A DNA stretch of 64,000 bases from Poindextera sp035604135 (lineage in GTDB: Bacteria > Pseudomonadota > Alphaproteobacteria > Caulobacterales > Caulobacteraceae), in NCBI GenBank assembly GCA_035604135.1, contig DATNJB010000025.1, forward strand, positions 22,963 to 86,962, written 5' to 3'. The notes below the pieces were generated by a model that was not told the origin of the DNA, ran no database searches, and saw only the letters and a list, made by a program, of their open reading frames with translations. Below are positions 46,244-55,105 of this stretch, one piece after another (within the stretch, counting starts at the first letter, position 1; every line of letters starts with the position of its first letter). A program made the position numbers and the translations under genes.

Positions 46244-46960
46244 GTGACGCTCGTCCGCTCGCTGGCCTTCAATGTCTCGTTCTATCTGTGGACGCTCTTC
46301 GCGGCCATCGTCACCTTGCCGATCCTGCTCGGGCCGTACGGCCCGGCGCAGGCGACGCTGAACATGTGGGCCAGGGTCGTGACCTGGCTGTTGCGCGTCG
46401 TGGGCGGCGTCCGGGTCGAGGTCCGCGGGCGCGAGCACCTGCCGGCCGGCCCAGCCCTGGTCGCACCGAAGCACCAGTGCATGTTCGACATCTTCGGCAC
46501 GATGGCCGCGCTTCCGGCCGGTTGCTACGTGCTGCGCAAGGAGCTGATGCGCATCCCCATCTTCGGCTGGTGGGCGTGGAAGTGCCACATGATCGTCATC
46601 GACCGCGAGGGCGGGGCCAGGGCGCTCAAGAAGATGCTGACCGACACGCGCGCGCGCCTGGCCGAGGCGCCGCGGCAGATCGTCATCTTCCCGGAAGGGC
46701 ATCGCGGCAAGCCGGGCCAGGCCGGTGATTATCAGCCCGGCGTCGCCGCCCTCTACCGCGACCTCGACATGCCGTGCGTGCCGGTGGCCCTGAACTCGGG
46801 GATGCACTGGCAGAAGGGCGGGCTGGTCCTGAAGCCCGGGACGATCGTCTTCGAGTTCCTGGAACCCTTGCCGGCGGGGCTGAAGCGCGCCGAGTTCATG
46901 CGCGAACTCGAAGAGCGGCTGGAAGCGGCTTCGAACGCCCTGTTGGCGGAGGGGGTTTAG
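46244..46960 (+). CDS. plsC: 1-acyl-sn-glycerol-3-phosphate acyltransferase (PlsC)
   Basis: 238 residues with the acyltransferase motifs: H(X4)D as KHQCMFDIF near residue 76-82, a second motif VLRKELMRIPIFGWW, the FPEGHRG motif III near 147-153, and VPVALNSG motif IV near 179. A hydrophobic N-terminal segment anchors it to the inner membrane. It makes phosphatidic acid. GTG start at 46244; stop codon overlaps the convergent chaC stop in TTAG. Confidence 0.92.
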   Translation: MTLVRSLAFNVSFYLWTLFAAIVTLPILLGPYGPAQATLNMWARVVTWLLRVVGGVRVEVRGREHLPAGPALVAPKHQCMFDIFGTMAALPAGCYVLRKELMRIPIFGWWAWKCHMIVIDREGGARALKKMLTDTRARLAEAPRQIVIFPEGHRGKPGQAGDYQPGVAALYRDLDMPCVPVALNSGMHWQKGGLVLKPGTIVFEFLEPLPAGLKRAEFMRELEERLEAASNALLAEGV

Positions 46961-47520
46961 TCCGCCCCCGCCTCGAGCTCTTCCACCCGCGCCAGAAGGC
47001 GCTGCATGGTGCGATCGGCGACGCCTTCGTCGCTCAGGTGGACGACGAGATCGCGCAAATAATCGACGTTGCGGCCTGAGAGCCCGGTCGCACCAGCAAT
47101 CAGCCGCGCCTGTTGCTCGAGGCTGAGATCGCCGGCCCATTGTGGATGGGTGCGGTCGGACAGGAAGACCAGCGCCTCGACAAGCGCGCCGGTGTCGAGC
47201 CGGACGTGCGCCCAGGCCTCGAAGTAGGTCTCGGTCGGCTGCTCGCGCTCCTGCAGGTAGGCGTAGACGCCTGGCCAATCGGCGCCCGCGATGCGATAGG
47301 CGGCGCCGCGCGTCGCCCCGCCCGGCGCCAGGCCCAACACGAGCCCGCGACGCTCCGGCGTTCCGCGATGGTGCACCGAATAGATGCAGAAGGCGCGCCT
47401 GCGCCCGTGGGCGATAGCGGGCCGGCGTTCCTGGTACGCAAACCCAGGCCGCCACATCAGCGACCCGTAGCCGAACACCCAGCGATCGCTGGTCGGCGAC
47501 TCAAGCTGCCCCTGCGCCAT
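46957..47520 (-). CDS. Gamma-glutamylcyclotransferase (ChaC type)
   Basis: 187 residues, ChaC-like. Clear motifs: WVFGYGSLMWRPGF (substrate loop) near residues 14-27 and SVHHRGTPERRGLVLGLAPGGATRGAAYRI; the conserved acid lies in YFEAWAHVRL. The enzyme releases 5-oxoproline from gamma-glutamyl peptides such as glutathione. ATG at 47520; it is convergent with plsC and divergent from the chorismate mutase gene. Confidence 0.9.
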   Translation of the reverse strand: MAQGQLESPTSDRWVFGYGSLMWRPGFAYQERRPAIAHGRRRAFCIYSVHHRGTPERRGLVLGLAPGGATRGAAYRIAGADWPGVYAYLQEREQPTETYFEAWAHVRLDTGALVEALVFLSDRTHPQWAGDLSLEQQARLIAGATGLSGRNVDYLRDLVVHLSDEGVADRTMQRLLARVEELEAGAD

Positions 47521-47610
47521 CGGCTGGCCTTAGCGCAAAGCGCCGCCTATTGCGCGTCCGCGCGCAACCTCTATGTTCGCGCGCTTTTGAGAAAACGGAC
47601 GTCAAAGCCC

Positions 47611-48402
47611 TTGCACGCCAAGTCGCCATCGCTGGATGCCGTTCGCGCGCGCATCGATGAGGTCGACGCGGCGCTGATCAAGCTCATCGACGAGCGCGCC
47701 AGCCTCGCCCGCGAGGTGGCCGAGGCCAAGCGCGCCGCCGGCGAGACGCTCACGCTTGGCTTGCGGCCCGCGCGCGAGGCGGCTCTGATCCGCGGGCTCT
47801 TGGCCACGCCCGGCCGGAGCGCCAGCCCCCAGCTTACGGTGCGTCTTTGGCGCGAGCTAATTTCCGACAGCCTGATCCAGCAGGGCCCCTTCCACGTGGC
47901 GGTCTGGGGTGACGACGAGACGGCCAGGACTGTCGAGGTGGCGCGCCTGCGCTTCGGCGCGGCCCCGCCCCTCGCGATCTGCAAAAGCCCCGCCGCCGCA
48001 CTTGTAGGCGCGAGGGAGCCGGGCGGCGTCGCCGTGCTGGCGCTGGCGAGCAAGACCGCCTGGTGGGCGCGGCTGCTGGCCGAGCCTGGTCTCGTGGTCT
48101 TCTCAAGCCTGCCGTGCCTTCAGAGTCTGGGCCCCCAGGCGGCCCTCGCCGTCGCCCAGGTCGCGATAGAGCCGACGGAGCGTGACGAGACCTATTGGGT
48201 CACCGATGCCGCCGAGCCCGCAACCGACATCGAGCTCGTGCTAGCGCGCGAGGGCGTCGCCGCCCGGCTTGTCGCCGAGGCCGAGGGGGTGCGTCTGTTT
48301 GGCTTGGCGGGCTTCTTCGAGCGCGAGGATGCCAAGCTCGCCCGCGCGCCGGGCGCCCTGAAAGGCGTCATCGGCGCATCGCCCACACCGTTCGACCTCT
48401 GA
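47611..48402 (+). CDS. Chorismate mutase with long C-terminal extension
   Basis: About 263 residues. The N-terminal AroQ-type chorismate mutase domain is VRARIDEVDAALIKLIDERASLAREVAEAKRAAG...LRPAREAALIRGLL (residues about 11-75): the three helices with their R/K/E catalytic positions. The following 170 residues (ICKSPAAALVGAREPGGVAVLALASKTAWWARLL, then VTDAAEPATDIELVLAREGVAARLV) look like a degenerate prephenate-dehydratase or regulatory fold, without a recognised active motif. Chorismate goes to prephenate, used by the hisC and tyrC genes right behind. TTG start at 47611 is a best guess; TTG 47587 is possible. Confidence 0.85.
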   Translation: MHAKSPSLDAVRARIDEVDAALIKLIDERASLAREVAEAKRAAGETLTLGLRPAREAALIRGLLATPGRSASPQLTVRLWRELISDSLIQQGPFHVAVWGDDETARTVEVARLRFGAAPPLAICKSPAAALVGAREPGGVAVLALASKTAWWARLLAEPGLVVFSSLPCLQSLGPQAALAVAQVAIEPTERDETYWVTDAAEPATDIELVLAREGVAARLVAEAEGVRLFGLAGFFEREDAKLARAPGALKGVIGASPTPFDL

Positions 48403-48416
48403 GCCGCGACCTTAAG

Positions 48417-49544
48417 ATGAGCGCGCTCGAACGCTTCCAGGCTGACCGGCCGCAGCCCAAGGCGGGCATCGACGAGATCGTCGCCTACGTGCCCGGCAAG
48501 TCGAAGGTCGAAGGCGTCGCCCACCCGATCAAGCTGTCGTCGAACGAGAACATCCTGGGCTCGAGCCCGAAGGCGGTCGCTGCCTACGCCGAGGCGGCCG
48601 CCAGCCTCAACATGTACCCCGACAGCCGCACCCTAGCCCTGCGCGAGGCGGTGGCGGCTCACTATCGCCTGGAGCCCGAGCGGCTGGTGTTCGGCTGCGG
48701 CACGGACGAGATCCTCGGACGGCTGGTGCAGCAGATTTACCTGGAGCCCGGCGACAACATCGTACAGGGCGAATACGGCTTCAACGCCTACGGCATCGGC
48801 GCGCGCGCCTGCCAGACGGAGGTTCGCTTCGCGCCCGAGCCCGACCTTCGCATCAGCGTCGATGAAATGCTGGCGTTGGTCGACGAGCGCACGCGGCTGG
48901 TGTTCGTGACCCAGCCGTCCAACCCGACGGGGACCTGGATCACGCGCGAGGAGATGGAGCGGCTGCACGCCGCCCTCCCGCCGTCTGTCATGCTGGTGAT
49001 CGACGCGGCCTACGCCGAGTTCTGCACCGACCCCCGCTTCACCGACGGGCTCGATCTGGCGCGCACGGCCTCGAACGTCATCGTCACCCACACCTTCTCG
49101 AAGATCTTCGGGCTGGCCTCGCTGCGCATCGGCTGGGGCTATGTGCCGATCGAGGCGGCCGAGGCGATCGAGCGCATCCGCCTGCCGTTCAATACCTCGA
49201 TCCCAGGCCAGCTCGCCGCCATCGCCGCCCTCGGCGACACCGCGTTCCAGGCGGAATCGCTCGAGCTCGTCGAGCGCTGGCGGCCCTGGCTGACGCAGCA
49301 GCTCGGCGGGCTGGGCCTGGACGTCGCGCCGTCGGGGGCGAACTTCGTGCTCGTGCGCTTTCCGACGACGCCGGGCCGAACCGCGGCCGACGCCGAGGCC
49401 TTCCTCGCCGCCCGGGGTTACATCGTGCGCGGCGTGGCCAACTATGGCCTGCCCGACTGCCTGCGCATCACCATCGGCCGTGAAGAGCACAATCGCGCCG
49501 TGATCGACGCGCTGGCGGACTTCCTTGGGCGCCGCCGGCGATGA
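48417..49544 (+). CDS. hisC: Aminotransferase, HisC family (aromatic/histidinol-phosphate)
   Basis: 375 residues, a PLP enzyme. The PLP lysine is in HTFSKIFGLASLRIGWG near residue 230; the NENILG and SNPTGTW motifs and DAAYAEF are present. In an operon with chorismate mutase and tyrC it probably aminates prephenate or 4-hydroxyphenylpyruvate/phenylpyruvate rather than imidazole acetol phosphate, although both are possible for HisC-type enzymes. ATG at 48417; its end overlaps tyrC (ATGA). Confidence 0.92.
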   Translation: MSALERFQADRPQPKAGIDEIVAYVPGKSKVEGVAHPIKLSSNENILGSSPKAVAAYAEAAASLNMYPDSRTLALREAVAAHYRLEPERLVFGCGTDEILGRLVQQIYLEPGDNIVQGEYGFNAYGIGARACQTEVRFAPEPDLRISVDEMLALVDERTRLVFVTQPSNPTGTWITREEMERLHAALPPSVMLVIDAAYAEFCTDPRFTDGLDLARTASNVIVTHTFSKIFGLASLRIGWGYVPIEAAEAIERIRLPFNTSIPGQLAAIAALGDTAFQAESLELVERWRPWLTQQLGGLGLDVAPSGANFVLVRFPTTPGRTAADAEAFLAARGYIVRGVANYGLPDCLRITIGREEHNRAVIDALADFLGRRRR

Positions 49545-50470
49545 GCGAGCCGGTGGTCGAGCGCCTGGCCGTCATCGGCTGCGGCCTGATCGGCTCGTCC
49601 GTCGTCCGCGCGGCGCGCGAGCGAGGCGCGGCGCGCCAGATCGCCGTCTTCGATGCGAGCCGTGAGGCGCGCGAGCGCGTGCGCGCGCTTGGCATCGCCG
49701 ACTCCGTCGCCGAGACCGCCGCCGAGGCCGCATCCGGCGCCGACCTCGTCATCGTCGCGACCCCGCCGGCGGCGATCGGCGAGGCAGTCAAGGCCGCGGC
49801 CGCCGGGCTGAAGGCCGGCGCAATCGTTTCCGACGTGGGCTCGGTGAAGGCCGCCGTCGGCGAGGCGATGGTCGAGGCCGCGCCAGATGGCGTCTTCATC
49901 GTGCCGGCGCACCCGATCGCGGGCACGGAGCGCTCCGGCCCCGATGCGGGGTTCGCGACCCTGTTCGAAAACCGCTGGACCGTGATCTGCCCGGTGGAGT
50001 CCGGTGAGCCCGGTTACCCGGCGGCGGTCGAGCGAGTGGCGACCTTCTGGCGCGCGCTGGGCGCCAACGTCGAGACCATGGACGCGCGCCACCATGACCT
50101 GGTGCTGGCGGTGACGTCCCACCTGCCCCACCTCATCGCCTACAACATCGTCGGCACCGCCGCGGACCTGGAGGAAGTCACCGAGGGCGAGGTGATGAAA
50201 TACTCCGCCGGCGGCTTTCGCGACTTCACGCGCATCGCCGCCTCCGACCCGGTCATGTGGCGGGACGTCTTCCTGCTGAACAAGGACGCAGTGCTCGAGA
50301 CGCTCGGCCGCTTCACCGAGGATCTGCAGGCGCTGTCGCGCGCCATACGCTGGGGCGAGGGCGACAAGCTGGAGGCGCTGTTCACCCGTACCCGCGAGAT
50401 CCGCCGCGGCATCATCGCCGCCGGCCAGGAGAGCCCGGAGCCGAACTTCGGCCGCGACCGGACGTCGTGA
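49541..50470 (+). CDS. tyrC: Prephenate/arogenate dehydrogenase (TyrC)
   Basis: 309 residues. N-terminal nucleotide-binding motif VIGCGLIGSSVVRAARERG (residues about 10-28), then DLVIVATPP and SDVGSVKAAV, VPAHPIAGTERSGP with the catalytic His region near 120, and the helical C-terminal domain. It oxidises prephenate or arogenate with NAD(P). Overlaps hisC by ATGA; end of the aromatic operon. Confidence 0.93.
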   Translation: MSEPVVERLAVIGCGLIGSSVVRAARERGAARQIAVFDASREARERVRALGIADSVAETAAEAASGADLVIVATPPAAIGEAVKAAAAGLKAGAIVSDVGSVKAAVGEAMVEAAPDGVFIVPAHPIAGTERSGPDAGFATLFENRWTVICPVESGEPGYPAAVERVATFWRALGANVETMDARHHDLVLAVTSHLPHLIAYNIVGTAADLEEVTEGEVMKYSAGGFRDFTRIAASDPVMWRDVFLLNKDAVLETLGRFTEDLQALSRAIRWGEGDKLEALFTRTREIRRGIIAAGQESPEPNFGRDRTS

Positions 50471-50514
50471 CGCCACGCGTCGTCGGCCGAGCGGTAGCGC
50501 GCGGCCGGCGGCGA

Positions 50515-52149
50515 CTAGGGCAGGGTGTAGCGGACGTCGAAGATGAACATGCTGAGGTCCGCTTCTGTCGGCGCGCCGGCGGCGACGAACCATGGCCGAC
50601 GCCAGACGTAGGAGTACTGCAGCCCCGTCGACAGCACGCCGCCCGTCGGGCTCGACCAGATCTTGTACTGCGGCTCGATCGTGAACTCGGTCAGGTATTT
50701 GTTGTTGCTGTTCGGCGAGTTCGGGCCGCCGAAGCCGATGAAGCTGCCCGGATGAGCGCCAGCCGAGGTGTCGAGCGCAAAGTTGCGATCGAAGTTGACG
50801 AAGCCGTAGTAGCTGGAAACCGACCAGGCGTTGTGCGTCCACTCCACCCCGCCCAGGAGCGAGGTGGAGCGCACCGTCGAAAGCCTGATGGTCTGCGCAG
50901 TCGCGGCCGGCGGGGTGATCACCGGCAGCGCCACCAGATCCGGACCCAGCCCGAGGCCGATGTAGCGGCCCTCGCCCTCGCTATAGAAGGCGTTGCCCAG
51001 CAGGGTCAGGCCCGGCGCCACCTGAACATTGCCGTTCACCTCGACGCCCCAACCCGTCGTCGAGGTGCGCGTAAACGTGGCGCCAAGCACCTGCGGCAGG
51101 TAGGCGACGCGGAACTGGGACACGAGCCCGACGGCTTCGAGGTGGAAAGGCAAGCCCGCCGCCGTTTTGTCGTCATAGGCGACCTTGCCCATGATGTCTG
51201 GAAATGCGTCCGGCACGGTCGATTGATTTGCCTGGTCGATCTGGTTGGACAGCTGGGCGTTGAACTGGGTCGGGAAGGTGACCTCGCCCTGCCCGCCGAA
51301 CTGGTCCGGATTGACCACGGCGACGCCCACCGCCAGCTTCGGATTGACGTGGTAGACGACGCGGAACTGGGCCAAGCGGGACCAGGTCAGCCCCACATTG
51401 TAGTTTGGGTCGTAGTCGTTGGTGATGAACATGGCGTCGGGATAGGCCGACAGGCCGTAACGGTTCGGCGTCGTCCAGGCCCAGGACTGGCCGGCCTGAA
51501 CCTCCCACTGGCCGCGCCGGGCGTCGATGAAGTACTGGCGGACGCGGAAGGTGTGGCTCTCGCTGGTCACCTCGGTGTTGGTCGCGTCGTTGCCGAGGAA
51601 GTCGCCCTCGAAGTAAGCGACCGCGTCAATGGGCTGACCGCCCCAATCGAAGTTGCTTTCCGCCTTCAGGCTCAGCCTGGAGTTCTGCGCCGTTATCCGG
51701 TTGTCGCTCGCGTGGGCGGCGATCGTATTGACGAAGGGGATGTTGAAGAAGTTGGTGCCGATCGTGCCTTCGTTGTTGGTGCGGAAGATGCCCATGACGT
51801 CGACGAAGCCGCCCACGGTCAGGTCGACTGGCCCGAGCGTCACCGTCGTCGGGTGATCCTCGTGGAAATAGACCGGCGCCTCGTTCGGCGGCGTACCGCC
51901 ATTGTTGGCGAGCATCATCGGCTCGGCCTGGGCGATCGAGTTGACGTCGTTCTGGCTCAGGACGCCTCTGGACTGGAGCAGCTTGACCAACTGGTCCCGC
52001 GTCGTCACGCCGGCGGCGTCCGCCTGGCTGATGACGCCTTTCTCGACCAGCACCGCGACCAGCGGATCCGGACCGGATTGTGCGGCGGCCGCCGCAGCGA
52101 ACGCCAAAACACTGGCCGCAGCGCCAAGCCCCAACCAACGACGCATCAT
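50515..52149 (-). CDS. Outer-membrane porin, DcaP-like
   Basis: 544 residues with a signal peptide (MMRRWLGLGAAASVLAFAAAAAAQ), then a short N-terminal helical stretch (LVEKGVISQADAAGVTTRDQLVKLLQSRG), and a beta-barrel with alternating hydrophobic strands (TVTLGPVDLTVGGFVDVMGIFRT, RLSLKAESNFDWGGQ). C-terminus ends FDVRYTLP, a hydrophobic barrel end. It resembles DcaP-type trimeric porins that pass aromatic or dicarboxylic acids. Ribosome site GAGGGGGGCGGG upstream. Substrate unknown. Confidence 0.8.
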   Translation of the reverse strand: MMRRWLGLGAAASVLAFAAAAAAQSGPDPLVAVLVEKGVISQADAAGVTTRDQLVKLLQSRGVLSQNDVNSIAQAEPMMLANNGGTPPNEAPVYFHEDHPTTVTLGPVDLTVGGFVDVMGIFRTNNEGTIGTNFFNIPFVNTIAAHASDNRITAQNSRLSLKAESNFDWGGQPIDAVAYFEGDFLGNDATNTEVTSESHTFRVRQYFIDARRGQWEVQAGQSWAWTTPNRYGLSAYPDAMFITNDYDPNYNVGLTWSRLAQFRVVYHVNPKLAVGVAVVNPDQFGGQGEVTFPTQFNAQLSNQIDQANQSTVPDAFPDIMGKVAYDDKTAAGLPFHLEAVGLVSQFRVAYLPQVLGATFTRTSTTGWGVEVNGNVQVAPGLTLLGNAFYSEGEGRYIGLGLGPDLVALPVITPPAATAQTIRLSTVRSTSLLGGVEWTHNAWSVSSYYGFVNFDRNFALDTSAGAHPGSFIGFGGPNSPNSNNKYLTEFTIEPQYKIWSSPTGGVLSTGLQYSYVWRRPWFVAAGAPTEADLSMFIFDVRYTLP

Positions 52150-52268
52150 TCCCGCCCCCCTCGCGCGATGGATTCGAGCTTGGCCCTATCACACGACCAT
52201 GCGGGGATTTAACGACCATTGTTACCAAAACGGGTTATTCATGATGTATCGCGGCGGTTGAGCCACAC

Positions 52269-55058
52269 TCAGGTCAGGTGCGTCGCCACGGTCTCGATCG
52301 CCTCGACCAGCCCGACGCGCTCGAGGCTCACCCCTTCCGGCAAGCTTGAGAACAGCCTGGTGGGCGCGGCGGCGTCGAGCATGACGAAGACGCCACGATC
52401 GTCGGCGCGCCGAATCAGCCGGCCGAATGCCTGGGCGATGCGGGCGCGGGCGATGGCGTCGTCGTAGGCCTTGCCGCCAAACCGGCCGCGGCGCGCCTTG
52501 TGCAGCAGGTCAGGGCGCGGCCACGGAATCCGGTCGAAAACAAGCAATCGCAACGACCGCCCGGGCACGTCGACGCCGTCGCGCACCGCATCCGTACCGA
52601 GCAGGCAGGAATCCTCCTCGACCCGGAAGATGTCGACCAGCGCGCCCACGTCCAGCGGGTCGACATGCTGGGCGTAGAGGGCAAGCCCACCTTGCGCCAG
52701 CGGCGGCGCAATCCGTTCGTATACGGAGCGGAGTCGCCGGATCGCCGTGAACAGGCCCAGGCCGCCACCGCCCGCCGCCAGAAAGAGCTCGCGCATTGCC
52801 GCAGCGACTTGCCTGGGATCGTCGCGGCCCACGTCGGTCACCACCAACGCCTTGGCGTGCTCCGCATAGTTGAACGGGGATGCGAGCCGAAGCGTCTTCG
52901 GGCGCTCGGCGAACCGCGCCGCGCCGGTCCTCGCCTCCGCGAGCGCGAACGGGTCGTCGAGCGCGGGGTCGGCGAGGGTCGCGCTGGTCACCAGCACGCC
53001 GTGCGCCGGCGCGAGCACGGCGGCGTGCAGCGGCTCGGTCGGGTCCACCCAGTGGCGGCGGCAAGCGGCATCGACCACCCGGCCATAGAGGAACGTGGCG
53101 TCAAACCAGTCGACGAAGTCGGGATCGTCTTCCGCGTCCTCGGCGATGGCCGTCAGCATGGCGCGCCAGGCCGGCAGGTGCATGCGGGCGCGGCGGTCCA
53201 GCCCGCGCAGGGCCCCCTCGATCCTGGCCCGCTCGCCTGTCGCCAGCTCGTCGGCGGCCGCATCGAGGATGTCCTCCAGCCGGCGCGCGAGCGCGATCAG
53301 CGGCGCCTCGATGGCCGCCAGAGCCTGGGCCGCCTCGCCCGCCCGCTCGCGCACGAGGTCGATCGCCGGGCGGGCGGCGCATTCCTGCCCGACCTCGGAC
53401 GGGGCGGCGCGGGCGGCGAGCTGTTCGAGCACCGCGACCAGGAAGCGCTCGATCGGCCCGAGCGGGTTGACCTCCGCCGACGGTGGCGCGACGCGTCCAG
53501 ACCAGCCCTCGCCGGGCAAGGCGGTCGCGGCGCGGAGCGCCTCGCCAAGCGCGGCGCGCGCGTCATCGCGGTCGCCGATAAGGTCGGAGAGCCTGGCCTC
53601 GAGCCCGCGTCCCCGGCGCCCGCGCCCCTCCGGCCCACGGATCCAGCGGCGCAACTCGGCGGCCTCGGCGCCGGAGATCGCCGCCGAGAAAGCCGAGTCG
53701 GCGGCGTCGAACAAGTGATGACCCTCGTCGAACACGATCCGCTTGGGGGAGGTGGTCTCGATGTCGGCCTTGAGTCCACGCGCCGCGCGCGCGCCATCGA
53801 AGGCGGCCTGGGTCAGCACGAGCGCATGGTTGGCGATGACCAGGTCGGCGCGCCTGGACGCGCGCACGGCCTTCTCGATGAAGCAGGCGCGATAGTGCGG
53901 ACAGGCGGCGTGCACGCACTCGCCGCGGCGGTCGACGAGGTTGGCGGGGCTGGCCTGCGCGGCCGGTCCGACCGCGAACAGCGCCGGCAGCCAGGCGGGA
54001 AAGTCGCCGCCCGTCATGTCGCCGTCACGCGTCGCCCTGGCCCAGCGCGCGACGAGGCCGATCCCGACCAGGTCCCCGCCACCCAGCAGAGCGGCGTTCG
54101 CCTGCTCCTGCAGGTTCAACAGGCAGAGGTAGTTCTCGCGGCCCTTGCGGACGACGGCGCGCTTCGCCCGCTGGGCCGGGTCCGGATAGACCGCGTGGCT
54201 CTCCCGCTCGATCTGCCGCTGCAGCGCGCGGGTAAAGGTCGAGACCCAGACGCCTGGCCCGTTCGCCTCCGCCCATAGCGAGGCCGGCGCCAGATAAGCC
54301 AGCGTCTTGCCGATGCCTGTGCCGGCCTCGGCCAGCATCATGTGCGGCTCGCCCTCCTTGCCGCGGGGCTGGAAGGCGTGGGTGGTCTCGGCGGCGAACT
54401 CAGCCTGCGCCGTCCGCGCCTCGTCCAGACCGGCGCGGCTCAAGAGCGCGCTCAGCCGCTCGCGCGCGGCGTCCGGGTCCACCGGCTTGGAGCCGGGCTC
54501 GCCCGTCGGGGCCTGGTCCTCCCACTCCGGGATGCGGGACCAGGCGTCGAGGCCGGACCCGCGCCAGCCTTCCCGCACCGCCTTCGAGCGCAGCGCCTGC
54601 ACGACCGCCGGCGCCCAGGCCCAGGCGGCGCGGCCGAGGGTCTCGGCCAGCGCCAGTGCCTCCTCGCGATTGGGCCACGGCGTCTCGGCCAGCTCGAACA
54701 GCAAAAGCCCGCACGCCAGCTTCAGGCTCTCGGCCTGCGCCTCGGGCGTCTTCGGCTCGGGCATGCCGAGGGCGAGCGCCAGCCCGGCGGCGGAGGGAGC
54801 GCAGAACCGAGCGGGGCGGACGAAGGCGAAGAGCTCGAGCGCATCGAAGACATCGCGCGAGCGGACGGGCGCCGGCAGGTCGAGACGCCGCGCCGTCAGG
54901 CCGGCATGGGCGACAAGGACCGGCCCGCCGCGCGCCAGCCGGCGCGCCTCCTCCGGCGCAAGCGGGCGAGCGCCGGAGCCGTCGCAAATCGCCGCCCGCG
55001 GTCCCGGCAGGACGACAAGCGCGGGCGCGACGTCGAGGGCGGTGGCGGGCGCGTTCAC
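52269..55058 (-). CDS. dinG: ATP-dependent DNA helicase DinG family
   Basis: 929 residues, XPD/DinG-type SF2 helicase. An N-terminal degenerate region is followed by Walker A LAEAGTGIGKTLAYLAP near residues 240-256, the iron-sulfur cysteines C-HAAC-PHYRAC near 380-392 within an insertion, motif II FDEGHHL near 440, and the motif V/VI region near the C-terminus (RDGVDVPGRSLRLLVFDRIPW ... AQAFGRLIRR). It unwinds DNA, including damaged or displaced loops, 5' to 3'. Upstream of the porin on the same strand. No exact SOS box was seen in the 50 bases in front. Confidence 0.92.
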   Translation of the reverse strand: MNAPATALDVAPALVVLPGPRAAICDGSGARPLAPEEARRLARGGPVLVAHAGLTARRLDLPAPVRSRDVFDALELFAFVRPARFCAPSAAGLALALGMPEPKTPEAQAESLKLACGLLLFELAETPWPNREEALALAETLGRAAWAWAPAVVQALRSKAVREGWRGSGLDAWSRIPEWEDQAPTGEPGSKPVDPDAARERLSALLSRAGLDEARTAQAEFAAETTHAFQPRGKEGEPHMMLAEAGTGIGKTLAYLAPASLWAEANGPGVWVSTFTRALQRQIERESHAVYPDPAQRAKRAVVRKGRENYLCLLNLQEQANAALLGGGDLVGIGLVARWARATRDGDMTGGDFPAWLPALFAVGPAAQASPANLVDRRGECVHAACPHYRACFIEKAVRASRRADLVIANHALVLTQAAFDGARAARGLKADIETTSPKRIVFDEGHHLFDAADSAFSAAISGAEAAELRRWIRGPEGRGRRGRGLEARLSDLIGDRDDARAALGEALRAATALPGEGWSGRVAPPSAEVNPLGPIERFLVAVLEQLAARAAPSEVGQECAARPAIDLVRERAGEAAQALAAIEAPLIALARRLEDILDAAADELATGERARIEGALRGLDRRARMHLPAWRAMLTAIAEDAEDDPDFVDWFDATFLYGRVVDAACRRHWVDPTEPLHAAVLAPAHGVLVTSATLADPALDDPFALAEARTGAARFAERPKTLRLASPFNYAEHAKALVVTDVGRDDPRQVAAAMRELFLAAGGGGLGLFTAIRRLRSVYERIAPPLAQGGLALYAQHVDPLDVGALVDIFRVEEDSCLLGTDAVRDGVDVPGRSLRLLVFDRIPWPRPDLLHKARRGRFGGKAYDDAIARARIAQAFGRLIRRADDRGVFVMLDAAAPTRLFSSLPEGVSLERVGLVEAIETVATHLT

Positions 55059-55105
55059 AACTCGCCAGTCCTACGCTGGCTCGCGTGAAACGAAAAGGGA
55101 ACAGG

